Source: Shimia abyssi (GTDB lineage Bacteria; Pseudomonadota; Alphaproteobacteria; Rhodobacterales; Rhodobacteraceae). Taken from it: 64,000 bases of DNA. Each line of letters begins with the position of its first letter. Position 1 is the first letter of the stretch. Both the position numbers and the translations under genes were made by a program. The notes beneath the pieces were generated by a model, which made no database searches, was not told the DNA's origin, and saw nothing but the letters and a program-made list of their open reading frames with translations. Positions 35,083 through 45,100 of this stretch are shown here, one piece after another. The DNA is taken from NCBI RefSeq assembly GCF_003014475.1, contig NZ_PYGJ01000005.1:186001-250000 (forward strand), given 5' to 3'.

Positions 35083-36195
35083 ATGAACAGCGCAGAATTG
35101 CTCACTGAAATCTGGAATGCAGGTGTCGACGCAGTGCGCGGCGACATCGCCGTGACCACCGCCTTGGAAGAGCAAAACACCGCACGCCCGGACCAAATCC
35201 TTGCCGTCGGCAAAGCCGCAGCAGCCATGGCAAAAGCAGCGCGCGCGCATTTCGGCAACGACATTCCCGCGCTCGTTGTGACCAAATACGACCATGCTGA
35301 CGGGTTGGACGACGGCGTGAAAATCATCGAGGCCGCTCATCCGGTTCCGGACGAAAATTCGCTGCGTGGTGGCCGGGCCTTGGTAGACGTGGTAGCTACG
35401 ATGCCAGCCAACAGTCACCTCCTGATGCTTGTCTCTGGCGGAGCCTCAGCCCTTGCCGAATGCCCCGTTGGCGATATGTCATTAGCCGAACTACAGGCCG
35501 AAAACACTCGGCTCCTGTCCCAGGGGCTCGACATCCACGCGATGAACAAGCGGCGCAAAGAAATCTCAGCTGTCAAGGGTGGCGGACTGCTCAGCAGGTT
35601 TCAAGGCGCGCATGTTACAACACTGGCAATCTCTGATGTTGAAGGCGACGCGCTTGGCGTAATCGGTTCTGGCATCGGCGATGCGGCCCCCGACGCTTCA
35701 TTTACTTTTGACCCCCATATTGTCGCGTCAAACGCCATTGCCCGTTCGGCATGCGCGACCAAAGCCCGAGAACTTGGCCTCGACGTAATCGCCAACGAAG
35801 AAACACTATATGATGACGTCGTTGCGCTTACGCCGCGCATCGGTCAGGAATTGCGCGACAGCCCAAAAGGATTGCGGATTTATGGCGGCGAGCCCACCGT
35901 GATCCTGCCCGCTAACCCGGGCGAAGGGGGGCGCAACCAAGCGCTTGCGCTGGCCCTCGCCCAGGAAATTACAGATCAAGATACCCTTACGGTACTTGTG
36001 GCGGGCACCGATGGCACCGACGGTCCAACAAAGGCCGCAGGCGGGTTGGTCGACGGCTCCACATGGCAGGACGAGGCAAAAACCTTCCTGACCGACGCAA
36101 ACAGCGGCGTGTTCCTGCGCCGACGCACCGCCCTCTTCACATCGGGCCCAACCGGCACAAACGTCATGGATCTGGCACTGGCGCTAAAGTCCTGA
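35083..36195 (+). CDS. Glycerate 2-kinase (MOFRL family)
   Basis: A 370-residue enzyme of the GckA/TtuD glycerate kinase family, which phosphorylates D-glycerate to 2-phosphoglycerate. An N-terminal DUF4147-type domain (DQILAVGKAAAAMAKAA; LLMLVSGGASAL; MNKRRKEISAVKGGGL) precedes the C-terminal MOFRL domain (LRIYGGEPTVILP, GEGGRNQALALA, LVAGTDGTDGPTKAAGG). It is slightly shorter than typical 420-residue members. GGGAGAG precedes the ATG. It would feed serine-cycle or sugar-acid glycerate into glycolysis. Confidence 0.9.
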   Translation: MNSAELLTEIWNAGVDAVRGDIAVTTALEEQNTARPDQILAVGKAAAAMAKAARAHFGNDIPALVVTKYDHADGLDDGVKIIEAAHPVPDENSLRGGRALVDVVATMPANSHLLMLVSGGASALAECPVGDMSLAELQAENTRLLSQGLDIHAMNKRRKEISAVKGGGLLSRFQGAHVTTLAISDVEGDALGVIGSGIGDAAPDASFTFDPHIVASNAIARSACATKARELGLDVIANEETLYDDVVALTPRIGQELRDSPKGLRIYGGEPTVILPANPGEGGRNQALALALAQEITDQDTLTVLVAGTDGTDGPTKAAGGLVDGSTWQDEAKTFLTDANSGVFLRRRTALFTSGPTGTNVMDLALALKS

Positions 36196-36222
36196 GCCAA
36201 TGCGCTTCTCAATGTCCTGAAA

Positions 36223-36241
36223 TACCCCGGGGGTAAATTTT
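36223..36241 (+). terminator. Terminator after the glycerate kinase gene
   Basis: TACCCCGGGGGTA followed by AATTTT forms a short GC-rich hairpin plus T-run, 28 nt after the stop. Similar CCCGGGGGTAAATTTT sequences are common between genes in Roseobacter genomes as I know them. Confidence 0.5.
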
Positions 36242-36250
36242 GCCTTGGGC

Positions 36251-36272
36251 AAAAGAGGGGGCTGGCCCCCTC
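36251..36272 (-). terminator. Terminator after the acyl-CoA synthetase gene
   Basis: A 7-bp stem (36255-36261 with 36266-36272, GAGGGGG) with a 4-nt loop is followed on the minus strand by TTTTGCCC, just 9 nt past the stop codon of the convergent gene. Confidence 0.75.
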
Positions 36273-36280
36273 CCCTACTG

Positions 36281-38167
36281 TTATGCTGCGGCCCACTCCC
36301 ATGGCACCACAAACGCACCCAGCACTTTAGAAACATCTTCGTCCGAAACAGCACCCTGCCCGGACAACTGCGCGACCAAACCACGTTTCTTGTCATCCAC
36401 AACAAGCGCCACACGCGCGTCAACACCCTCTTTCTCAAGGACCGCATCAAAAACCCGCGTGATCGCCCGCTTGCGCAGATCGGGCTTGAACACCTTGCCA
36501 ACTGCTGTCTTGGGCAATTCGGGCAGCACCTCAACGTGCTTGGGGTGTGCAGCGCGCTCATGCACATGCACCTTGGCATGTTTGAGCAGGTCCTCAGCGC
36601 TTACAGACGCACCATCGATCAATTCGACATAGGCACAGGCCACCTCACCCGAATGGGCGTCCGGCTGCCCAATCGCCCCGGCAAAGGCCACGTCGTGATG
36701 GGCCAAGAGCGCCTCTTCGATCTCTGCAGGATCAATGTTATGCCCGCCCCGAATAATCAGATCTTTAGCGCGGCCCGTGATCCACAAATAGCCGTCCGCG
36801 TCTTTGCGTCCCAGATCCCCAGAGCGCAAGTACTTTTCGTGATAGAACAAGTCAGTGTTTTTGTCCGCCTCAGTATAGGTATTGCCCGCGTAAACACCCG
36901 GGTTAGAGATGCAAATCTCACCTACCTCGTCAACACCGCATTCGACCGGGCCATCCGGCGTGCCCTTGTAAATGCGCACATCCGTATGGGGAAAGGGCAA
37001 TCCAACCGAACCAACCTTTTTGGCGCCGCTTGGCGGATTGCATGACACAAGACAGGTTGCCTCGGTCAACCCATAGCCTTCGACGATATCAACCCCACAG
37101 GTACTCTCAAACCGCTTGAACAGCTCCATCGGCATCGGTGCCGATCCCGAAAATGCTGTTTTAATGGTCGAGATATCGGCATCCACCGGCCGCTGCATCA
37201 GCGCGGAAACCGCCGTGGGAACCGTGATGATAAAACTGATCTTCCAGCGCTCGCAAAGCTTCCAGAAGTTGTCAAAAACGCCATCGCCGCGATATCCGGC
37301 TGGCGTCGGGAACACCACATGCGCGCCAGAGGCAATCGCCGCCTGCATGATCACATGCACGGCAAACACGTGAAACAGCGGCAGCGGGCACATGATATTG
37401 TCTTTCTCAGTAAACAAAAGCCGCTGCCCCAGCCAGCCGTTGTAAACCATACCCGAATAGAGATGCTGGGCCACTTTGGGCATACCCGTGGTCCCACCCG
37501 TGTGAAAATATGCACCCACGCGATCCTGACCACCATCCGCAAAGTCCAGCGTCGTATTATAGCGCGCCAGCTCCTTGTTGAAATCCTTCACATCCGCATG
37601 GTGGTTGCCCGGATTCTTGGGACGGATCAGCGGCACGATCCAGCTTTTGGGTGGGGTCAGATACCGGTTGAGATCTATTTCCAGAACCGTATGCACACCC
37701 GGCGCATGTCGCACCGCTTCGGCGACCTTTTCGGCCACATCCGTTTTAGGAAAGGCCTTGAGTGTCACAACCACCTTTGCGCCGGTCTCGCGCAGGATCG
37801 AACCGATCTGTTCCGGCTCCAGCAGCGGGTTGATTGGGTTGGCAATGCCCGCGATCATCCCGCCCAACAGCGTGATCAACGTCTCATGGCAATTCGGCAG
37901 GACATAGGCCACCGTATCGCTTTCACCAACACCCATGTCACGGAACATATTCGCCGCCTGCATCGTCATTTGATGCAGCTCGTTCCAGCTCAGGGTAACA
38001 GCCTTGTCTTTGGGGCCAGACATCAATTGATAGCTAACCGCTGGTCGGTCAGGAAACTTGTCCTTTGTCGCCGTCAGGAACTCATAAACAGTCTTGGGCA
38101 AGCCACGCTCGTCCCACGCCATTTCCCCCTCGATGGCCTTCAGATCGGCCAGCGTCTCAAAGCTCAT
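36281..38167 (-). CDS. AMP-forming acyl-CoA synthetase
   Basis: A 628-residue adenylate-forming acyl-CoA synthetase. The A3 loop is YFHTGGTTGMPKVAQH; A5 is VEGYGLTEATC; A7 is LRSGDLG; A8 is GRAKDLIIRGGHNIDPAEIE, and the catalytic Lys follows in LPKTAVGKVFKPDLRKRA. It is longer than typical FadD, with an extended loop region. The start at 38167 has GGGGAGAG upstream; an in-frame start at 38299 adds a 44-residue extension without support. The likely substrate is a fatty or other carboxylic acid. Confidence 0.9.
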   Translation of the reverse strand: MSFETLADLKAIEGEMAWDERGLPKTVYEFLTATKDKFPDRPAVSYQLMSGPKDKAVTLSWNELHQMTMQAANMFRDMGVGESDTVAYVLPNCHETLITLLGGMIAGIANPINPLLEPEQIGSILRETGAKVVVTLKAFPKTDVAEKVAEAVRHAPGVHTVLEIDLNRYLTPPKSWIVPLIRPKNPGNHHADVKDFNKELARYNTTLDFADGGQDRVGAYFHTGGTTGMPKVAQHLYSGMVYNGWLGQRLLFTEKDNIMCPLPLFHVFAVHVIMQAAIASGAHVVFPTPAGYRGDGVFDNFWKLCERWKISFIITVPTAVSALMQRPVDADISTIKTAFSGSAPMPMELFKRFESTCGVDIVEGYGLTEATCLVSCNPPSGAKKVGSVGLPFPHTDVRIYKGTPDGPVECGVDEVGEICISNPGVYAGNTYTEADKNTDLFYHEKYLRSGDLGRKDADGYLWITGRAKDLIIRGGHNIDPAEIEEALLAHHDVAFAGAIGQPDAHSGEVACAYVELIDGASVSAEDLLKHAKVHVHERAAHPKHVEVLPELPKTAVGKVFKPDLRKRAITRVFDAVLEKEGVDARVALVVDDKKRGLVAQLSGQGAVSDEDVSKVLGAFVVPWEWAAA

Positions 38168-38343
38168 GTTCTCTCCCCTGTTTTTGACGCCCTGCTTAAG
38201 CAAGGCCCTTGCTCCCAAGATGCTGTCAAAAACACTATGCTGCAAGCGATTGGCCAGTCTCGACGCCAGGTAAAGCAACGCCGAGACGTTGCGTAACAAA
38301 CTTCATGAGACAACAAGGTCAGTAAAAACAGGGGAAAAGCTTC

Positions 38344-40137
38344 CTAAACGGTTCCATCTGTGAATTGCAATTTAGCGAGTTTCGCATAAAGACCACCTTG
38401 CGCAACAAGAGCATCATGCTGTCCTTCGGCAACGATTTTCCCGTCTTCCATGACAATGATCCGATCTGCCTTTTTCACGGTGGCAAGGCGATGTGCCACG
38501 ATCAATGTGGTGCGGTCTTGCGACAGTTCCTCGACGGCGGCCTGCACAAGGCGTTCGCTTTCCGCATCCAGCGCCGAAGTCGCTTCATCCAGCAATAGCA
38601 CAGGCGCATCGCGCAAGATGGCTCTGGCAATTGCGATGCGTTGTTTCTGCCCTCCAGAGAGCATCACTCCGCGCTCGCCCAGCGGGCTGCTATACCCTTC
38701 CGGTAACGCTTTGATGAACTCATGCGCTGCTGCTGCCTTAGCCGCAGCCCTCACATCCTCATCACTGGCTCCGGGGCGTCCAAAACGAATATTTTCTGCC
38801 GCAGTGTCAGCAAAAATAACCGGGTCTTGCGGAACAAGCGCGAGGTGGCGGCGAAAATCATCGCGGGCCATATCCGACAACGAAAGACCGTCAAGTGTTA
38901 CATGCCCATGTGTTGGGTCGTAAAACCTCAGCAGCATTTGTATGATCGTGGTCTTGCCCGCACCGGACGGCCCCACAAAAGCGACGGTTTCGCCCGGCTC
39001 GATGGTCAGGTTGATGCCATCCAAAACCGGCACCGTGGGACGAGACGGGTAGTGAAAGGAAACACTCTCAAACGAAATCGCGCCCTTCACCGGGCTTGGT
39101 GACGCTACCGGGTTTTCAGGGTCGTTAACCGTATCCTCAACCTGCAGCAACTCAACCAACCTCTCGGTCGCCCCAGCGGCACGTTGCAATTCGCTCCAGA
39201 TCTCCGAGAGCGCACCAACAGACCCTGCGACCATAACCGAATAGATCACGAACTGAACCAGCACACCAACGCTCATTCCCCCGGCGCGCACATCCCGCGC
39301 GCCGATCCAAAGAACCACCACAACCCCTGTGAAAATCAGGAAAATCACGATCATCGTCAGCAATGCGCGTGTATTGATCCGGCGCATCGCGGCCAGCAGC
39401 GACAGGTCCGTCACCCGCCCAAACCCGTCTCTTGTTGCCGCTTCATTGGTAAAAGCTTGCACCGTCTGAACAGACATCAGCGCCTCTGATGCAACGGCAG
39501 AACTTTCTGCGATCCAATCCTGATTTTCCCGGCTTAATCGGCGCAATCGCCGCCCGAGCCCGAGAATAGGAACCAATACCAATGGAACAAGCAGCAATAC
39601 CAGCAAGGTCAGTTTGGTTGAGGTAAATAACATCAATGCCATTCCGCCAAAGAAAAGCATCACATTGCGTAGGGCTATCGACACTGACGAGCCAATAACC
39701 GACTGAATAACCGTCGTGTCAGTGGTGATCCGGCTCAGGACCTCGCCGGTCATCGCGGTTTCGTAAAATGTTGGGCTCATACCAACGACGCGGCCAAAAA
39801 CGGCCTTGCGGATGTCCACGACAACTAACTCGCCCAATCGTGTCACCAGTAAAAAGCGCAGCGCAGTCCCAACCGCAAGCAATGCCGCGAATGCCAACGC
39901 CGCCATGAAGTACTTATCCAGCAGCGCTTCGCTTTCGGTGCCAAAATTGTCGACCACGCGGCGTACGGCCATCGGCAAAAGCAAGGAAACCGTTGCCGTC
40001 AATGTCAACGCGAGCAAAGCAGCGATTACGAGCAACCGATAGGGCCGCATGAACGGCCCCAGTTCACGAAGCGCCCGGACGTTCTTGGATTTGTCTCGTT
40101 CCTGCGCCGCGTTGTTTGGCTGAGGTTTTCTGGCCAT
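38344..40137 (-). CDS. ABC exporter, fused membrane and ATPase domains
   Basis: A 597-residue half-transporter of the MsbA/BmrA type: six membrane helices (about residues 20-310) followed by the nucleotide-binding domain with Walker A GPSGAGKTT, signature LSGGQKQR, Walker B VLLLDEATSALD and the H-loop IVAHRLATVKKAD. It acts as a homodimer exporting lipids or hydrophobic compounds; the specific substrate cannot be told. The start at 40137 (MARKPQPNNAA) gives the basic N-terminal tail usual in Rhodobacterales homologues. No partner gene lies nearby. Confidence 0.93.
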   Translation of the reverse strand: MARKPQPNNAAQERDKSKNVRALRELGPFMRPYRLLVIAALLALTLTATVSLLLPMAVRRVVDNFGTESEALLDKYFMAALAFAALLAVGTALRFLLVTRLGELVVVDIRKAVFGRVVGMSPTFYETAMTGEVLSRITTDTTVIQSVIGSSVSIALRNVMLFFGGMALMLFTSTKLTLLVLLLVPLVLVPILGLGRRLRRLSRENQDWIAESSAVASEALMSVQTVQAFTNEAATRDGFGRVTDLSLLAAMRRINTRALLTMIVIFLIFTGVVVVLWIGARDVRAGGMSVGVLVQFVIYSVMVAGSVGALSEIWSELQRAAGATERLVELLQVEDTVNDPENPVASPSPVKGAISFESVSFHYPSRPTVPVLDGINLTIEPGETVAFVGPSGAGKTTIIQMLLRFYDPTHGHVTLDGLSLSDMARDDFRRHLALVPQDPVIFADTAAENIRFGRPGASDEDVRAAAKAAAAHEFIKALPEGYSSPLGERGVMLSGGQKQRIAIARAILRDAPVLLLDEATSALDAESERLVQAAVEELSQDRTTLIVAHRLATVKKADRIIVMEDGKIVAEGQHDALVAQGGLYAKLAKLQFTDGTV

Positions 40138-40280
40138 TAAGTTGTTCCCGCCTGAAGTTCGCAACGTTAGTGACGCCGCAAGCAGCAAGCGTCAAGCGAC
40201 CAGTTGACGCAAATACAAAAGTCAAACCTACTGGCTTTCTCCAGCTGCAATTTCTGCTACATTTTCAGTGGAAATTTCAC

Positions 40281-40354
40281 TGGAGCGGGCGGCGGGAATC
40301 GAACCCGCGTCATTAGCTTGGAAGGCTAAGGTCTTACCACTACACAACGCCCGC
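40281..40354 (-). tRNA. tRNA-Gly(TCC)
   Basis: A complete 71-nt tRNA plus encoded CCA reads on the minus strand from GCGGGCG at 40354-40348. The acceptor stem pairs with CGCCCGC, the discriminator is T, and CCA is at 40283-40281. The T-arm contains GGTTCGATTCC. The anticodon TCC is at 40322-40320 in the loop TTCCAAG. It stands about 95 bp from the tRNA-Asn scar on the other strand. Confidence 0.95.
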
Positions 40355-40450
40355 TCAACTAGTTGGGTAGATATTTCCTTGCCGTCAGAACGTCAAGTTC
40401 GGTTTTGGGAGTTCAAGCAATTTTCCTGCGTACCAGTTCCGGCCAACTGG

Positions 40451-40495
40451 CTGTTAATCAATTGGTCGTAGGTTCGATCCCTACCGCCGGAGCCA
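40451..40495 (+). pseudogene. 3' half of tRNA-Asn (integration scar)
   Basis: These 45 nt match a tRNA-Asn(GTT) from the anticodon loop (CTGTTAA) through the T-arm (TAGGTTCGATCCCTA) to the acceptor 3' strand and CCA. The sequence left of 40451 cannot form the anticodon stem or any 5' half. A break inside the anticodon loop is the usual crossover of tRNA-targeting tyrosine integrases, so this looks like one end of an integration event. No intact tRNA-Asn is in the window. Confidence 0.85.
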
Positions 40496-40743
40496 AAATA
40501 TCTCTTAGATAACAAGAGAGTAACAAGCCGCCCCTAGGGGCGGCTTTTGGCATTCTGCAACATCTCTGCAACATGGCGATTTGTGCGTTCGCCAATACGG
40601 GGCCTCGTCGCGTCAAACCGCTAGACGACAGCGGTCCCGATTATTCAAGGGCCAGAACCTGCGCGTTTGATACGCAGCGAATGGCAAGAAACCTCGAGAC
40701 CTGCCATTTGTACGAAGTGCAGAGAACGGCTGGAGAGAGCCCA
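40470..40743 (+). repeat. Direct repeat copy 1 (tRNA-Asn 3' end, terminator, ~200 bp)
   Basis: Matches 59443-59712 with about 15 substitutions and one 4-nt gap by my count. It contains the tRNA 3' end CTACCGCCGGAGCCA, a 22-bp terminator palindrome and about 200 bp of apparently non-coding sequence. The rest of the non-coding 40744-41069 region before the RND operon shows only fading similarity to the right copy. Confidence 0.92.
40525..40546 (+). terminator. Terminator palindrome in repeat copy 1
   Basis: AAGCCGCCCC-TAGGGGCGGCTT is a perfect 22-bp palindrome followed by TTGG, located 30 nt after the tRNA-Asn CCA. It is most likely the natural tRNA-Asn terminator. Confidence 0.85.
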
Positions 40744-41069
40744 ATTTGGCGGATGCTGCAAAGCGCGAGAACTGAAAAAAGGGGCGGGAATCTGCCGTTC
40801 GCCCTATCGGGTTCGAACAGCTACTATGCGCAAAATGGTGACTTTGTGAGGAAAAAACTAAAAGCCGAAAGGAAAAGGAATTCTTGGCAAGTGATCAGTG
40901 ACGAACACATAGGTTCGTTCGGTTAAGTATCTTTTCGAGTTAGTCCAATAGGCGATTGCGTTCGCTCGAATTGTTTTTTGAAGATATTTCACATAGCAAA
41001 GCTTCTTCTGCGAGCTAAACTAACGTTTGCGAATGCTGGGATTCTTACGCTTCTTGAGATGTGACAGAG

Positions 41070-42173
41070 ATGAAAATGAACAATTTCACTAGTAGAGTAA
41101 TAGCTGCGGTTCTCGGGGCTTTCCTTGTCCTGGCCAGTCAGGTCTCAGCGCAAGGTACGACCAACCCAAACGTGCGGGTTGAGGTTTTGGCGGCTTCTTC
41201 GGAAATGGTCAGCAATCGGTTCCCAGCTCGAACAAACGCCATAGCGGCTGTTGATGTGGTTGCAGAGGTAACCGGGGTCATTCAAGACATCGTGTTTACT
41301 GGTGGGCAAACAGTAGAGACCGGTGACCTGCTGTATCAAATCCGAGACGAAGACTATCGCATTGCACTTAACGCGGCTTTAGCAGGCCAAAAGACTGCGG
41401 AAGCAACTCTTTCGCTGGCAAGAGCGACTTTGGAGCGCCGTAAGCTTCTCAACGAACGCGGATCGGTGGCAAGCGTGGAAGTCGAGATTTCTGAAGCCGA
41501 AGTTCTGAAAGCCGAGGCATCTGTTTTGGCGGCCAAGTCGTCGGTGGATCAGGCCCGGCTCTTGCTGTCCCGCACTAAGGTGGTTGCGCCAATGTCAGGT
41601 GTCATCACCTCCACACGGTATTCTGTCGGGGCGCTCGTCGGCCCGGCTCAGGGTCCATTGACGAGGGTAACCCAACTTGATCCCATCGCGATTGAATTGC
41701 GCATCCCTTTAAGCCAGCTCGACGCGGATATTGTCGGTGGCGTGGCCCTTAGTGAAGTAGATATCCACTTTTTGTTGCCAAGTGGCGCCGAGTATCATGA
41801 AGACGCAGCACTGGGATTTGTTGAGCCAGCGGCGGATGCTTCGACAAATTCGGCCGTGCTAAGAGCTATGGTAGCAAACGCAGACTTCCGGCTGCGCGTT
41901 GGCCAACCGTTGACCGTCGTGACCGCGCGTGCTCCGAAGGAGCCGCAGATCACAATCAACAAGGACTCGGTGTTGCTCGACAGAGAGGGGCCTTATGTAC
42001 TCGTGGTTCTGGATAGCGGGGTCGTAGAATTGCGACGGCCACAGCTTGGAGAAGATGCCTCTCGTCAAAGATACGTGGTTTTGTCCGGACTGTCCGAGGG
42101 TGAGATGATTTTCGTTGGAGGACACTCTCGGGCCATCCCTGGTAGCATCGTTTCCCCGGTTCACGGGAACTAA
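41070..42173 (+). CDS. RND efflux membrane-fusion (periplasmic adaptor) protein
   Basis: A 367-residue HlyD/AcrA-family adaptor. A signal peptide covers about residues 1-28 (LGAFLVLASQVSA|Q). The lipoyl/barrel-sandwich halves (AVDVVAEVTGVIQDIVFTGG and VVAPMSGVITSTRYSVGALV) flank a helical hairpin of about 80 residues. It links the inner-membrane pump encoded 12 nt downstream to an outer-membrane channel, which is not encoded here. No lipobox is present. ATG at 41070 is preferred; a GTG at 41061 and ATG at 41076 are alternatives. Confidence 0.9.
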   Translation: MKMNNFTSRVIAAVLGAFLVLASQVSAQGTTNPNVRVEVLAASSEMVSNRFPARTNAIAAVDVVAEVTGVIQDIVFTGGQTVETGDLLYQIRDEDYRIALNAALAGQKTAEATLSLARATLERRKLLNERGSVASVEVEISEAEVLKAEASVLAAKSSVDQARLLLSRTKVVAPMSGVITSTRYSVGALVGPAQGPLTRVTQLDPIAIELRIPLSQLDADIVGGVALSEVDIHFLLPSGAEYHEDAALGFVEPAADASTNSAVLRAMVANADFRLRVGQPLTVVTARAPKEPQITINKDSVLLDREGPYVLVVLDSGVVELRRPQLGEDASRQRYVVLSGLSEGEMIFVGGHSRAIPGSIVSPVHGN

Positions 42174-42185
42174 GGACGGTAGAAT

Positions 42186-45100
42186 ATGAACCTCCAAGCT
42201 TTCATCAGCCGCCCCCGGATGTCCTATGTGATATCTATCGTCATCATTTTGCTCGGCCTTCTCAGCTGGCTTCGCATTCCTGTCCAGCAATACCCCGACA
42301 TCGCGCCGCCTACCATTATCGTCAAGGCGCTGTATCCAGGCGCGAGCGCTGAGGTGATCGAACAAACCATCGCACGCCCATTGGAATCGCAGATCAACGG
42401 CGCTCCGGGCATGATCTACATGAAGTCGTCCTCAAATGATGGTGGGCTGTATGTTCTGACCGTGAGTTTTGAAATCGGATCTGACCCAAGTGTATCAGCC
42501 GGAGAGGTAAAGCGGCGTGTCGATACGGTGCTGCCGTCGCTGCCGCCTGTTACTCGTGAGCTTGGTGTTGACGTTGCCCAAAGGTCGCCTGACCTGGTGT
42601 TGAATGTCGCCTTCACGAGCGACGCACCTGACGCAAACAGCCTGTTTCTCTCGAACTACCTGAACCTCTACATCATCGACGAACTGAAAAGGATACCAGG
42701 GGTAGGTGACGCGATCTCCATGGGTGGCTCCCCATATTCCATGAGAATCTGGATCACGGATGGGGATCGTCTGGCGGCCTTGGGGTTAAGCGAGATGAAC
42801 CTGATCTCCGCAATCCGAGCTCAGAACACGATTGGTCCAGCCGGTGTCATTGGGCAAACGACGCAGCGGACCGGTCAATCCCTGACGTTGACGATCCTAT
42901 CGCCGGGACTATTGGCGACCGAGGAAGAGTTTGAAAACATTATCGTGTCGACATCGCCTGAAGGCGGGCGCGTTCGACTAGGGGATGTCGCCCGGGTCGA
43001 GCTGGGCGGTGAGAACGAAATCACGGTCGAACTGGACGCACGCCCAACGGCAGCACTTGGTGTCTACATGCAGCCGGGCGGAAATGCCGTAGCCACGGTG
43101 GAAGCTATTCAACAACGGCTGGAAGAAATGTCAGATAGATTTCCAGAAGGCATGGAGTTCACCGAGGTTCAGAACAATGCCGAATTTGTCGGCGTGATGA
43201 TCCAGAAGGTTCTGACTACCTTGCTCGAAGCTACGGTTCTGGTGACATTGGTTACATTCCTGTTTCTGGGCTCTATGCGCGCAACACTTATTCCACTGGC
43301 AGCCATCCCGGTTTCAGTGATTGGCGGCGTCGCCGTTCTTTATGCTTTTGGAAGCTCTGCCAATTCAATTTCGCTTTTGGCGATGCTTCTCGCCATTAGC
43401 ATCGTGATCGACAATGCGATTATCGTGGTTGAGAATGTCGAGCGTACCCTGAAGCAAAAACCTGATCTGAGCGTTGCGTCTGCCACGGCTAAGGCGATGA
43501 ATGAAGTGGCGGTTCCGATTATCGTCACAACATTGGTGTTGCTTGCAGTGTTTGTGCCTGTACCTCTTCTCCCCGGCAGTTCAGGGGTTTTGTACCGAGA
43601 GTTCGCTTTGGCAATTTGTGCGGCTATGATTGTCTCTATGGTTGGCGCACTTACGCTCGGCCCAGCCATGGCAGCTCAATTATTGAGCCGGAAGCAAAAG
43701 CCCCGTTGGCTGGCAAAGTTTTCTGCGGCCGTAGATCGCGTAGGAAACGCGTTTTCCCACCTGATACGGGCGTTGCTGCGTTTTTCCTACATCTCCATCG
43801 TGATTGTTGTTGCTGGGGGCTGGCTGGCCTATCTGACTTTCAGTTCCACCCCTAGCGGCTTCGTTCCTGAAGAAGACAAAGGCTCTTTGGTTGTCGCCTT
43901 TCAGCTGCCTGCCGGGGCTTCGGAAAACCGGACATCGCGAGTTGCCAATCTGGCCCAGAACATCATTGCCAAAGACCCGGCTGTCGCCAACATATTGCGG
44001 ATCGATGGCATTGATATGATCGCGCAGGGCGCAGCCCCCAACGCAGGCGCGATGTTTCTAAAGTTGAAAGACTATGACAATAGGCACGCTGACGAACTGA
44101 GCGCTGATGCGACTCTCGTTCGTTTGTTCCTTGGCCTAAACGCACAGATCATCGACGCAGATTTTCTGGTTCTGGCCCCACCCGCCATCGCCGGTATCGG
44201 CGCTTCGGGCGGATTTGAGTACGTTCTTGAAGCCCTGTCCGGACAAGAGCCTGAGGAAATGGCAGCTGTCGCCAGATCGGTGCTGGCGAAAGCCATGGCC
44301 CACGAAGACATCGGCACAATGTTTTCCGGGTTTGACGCCAACACCCCGCAGTTGCGTCTAGACATCGATCGTGATCAGATTTCTCGACTGGGTGTAGATC
44401 TGTCCACGGTGTATGCCGTGTTACAAACAAGAATGGGCGGGCTCTACGTCAACGATTTCAGCTTCCTTGGCCGCAATTGGCAGGTCAAATTGCAAGGCGA
44501 CGAAAGCCTACGCCTTGATCCCCAAGATGTGCTGAACACCTATGTCCCCAATGCATCGGGCCAACTGGTCGCCGTGCGTTCTTTTGCGACGCTCGAATTG
44601 ACAGGCGGTCCGCGAACGATGACGCGGTACAATGGGTATAGATCTGTATCGCTGAATGGCTCGCCTCCGGCTGACAAAGGCGTGGGTGAGGCTATTGCCA
44701 CAATCGAGAAAATCTCGGACGAGACCCTGCCCGAGGGGTGGGGCTATGAATGGACCGGGCTGGCGTTGCAGCAAAAGCAGGCCGCGGGGCAAACGGCAAT
44801 TGTTATCGGGTTGGCAGCCTTGTTCTCGTATCTCTTCCTGGTCGCCATGTATGAAAGCACACTGGTCCCAATCGGGGTTTTGATGTCCGTGGTTCTGCCC
44901 GTTCTGGCAGCTCTGGTTGCAATCAAGGCCTTCGGTCTGGAATTTGATTTGTACAGTCAGATCGCAATTGTTGTCCTGATCGCCTTGGCCGCCAAGAACG
45001 CCATTCTGATGTATTCCTTCGCCTTGGACCTCAGGCAATCTGAAATGGATTTGGCAGACGCGATTTCCGAAGCGGCCCGCCTGCGCTTTCAACCCATCAT

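Noticed and set aside
37319-38296. A 325-codon plus-strand frame, His/Arg-rich.
   Set aside because: It is antisense to the acyl-CoA synthetase gene, which has full family motifs; no independent support.
44508-45092. A 194-codon minus-strand frame.
   Set aside because: It is antisense to the RND permease and shows no plausible protein features.
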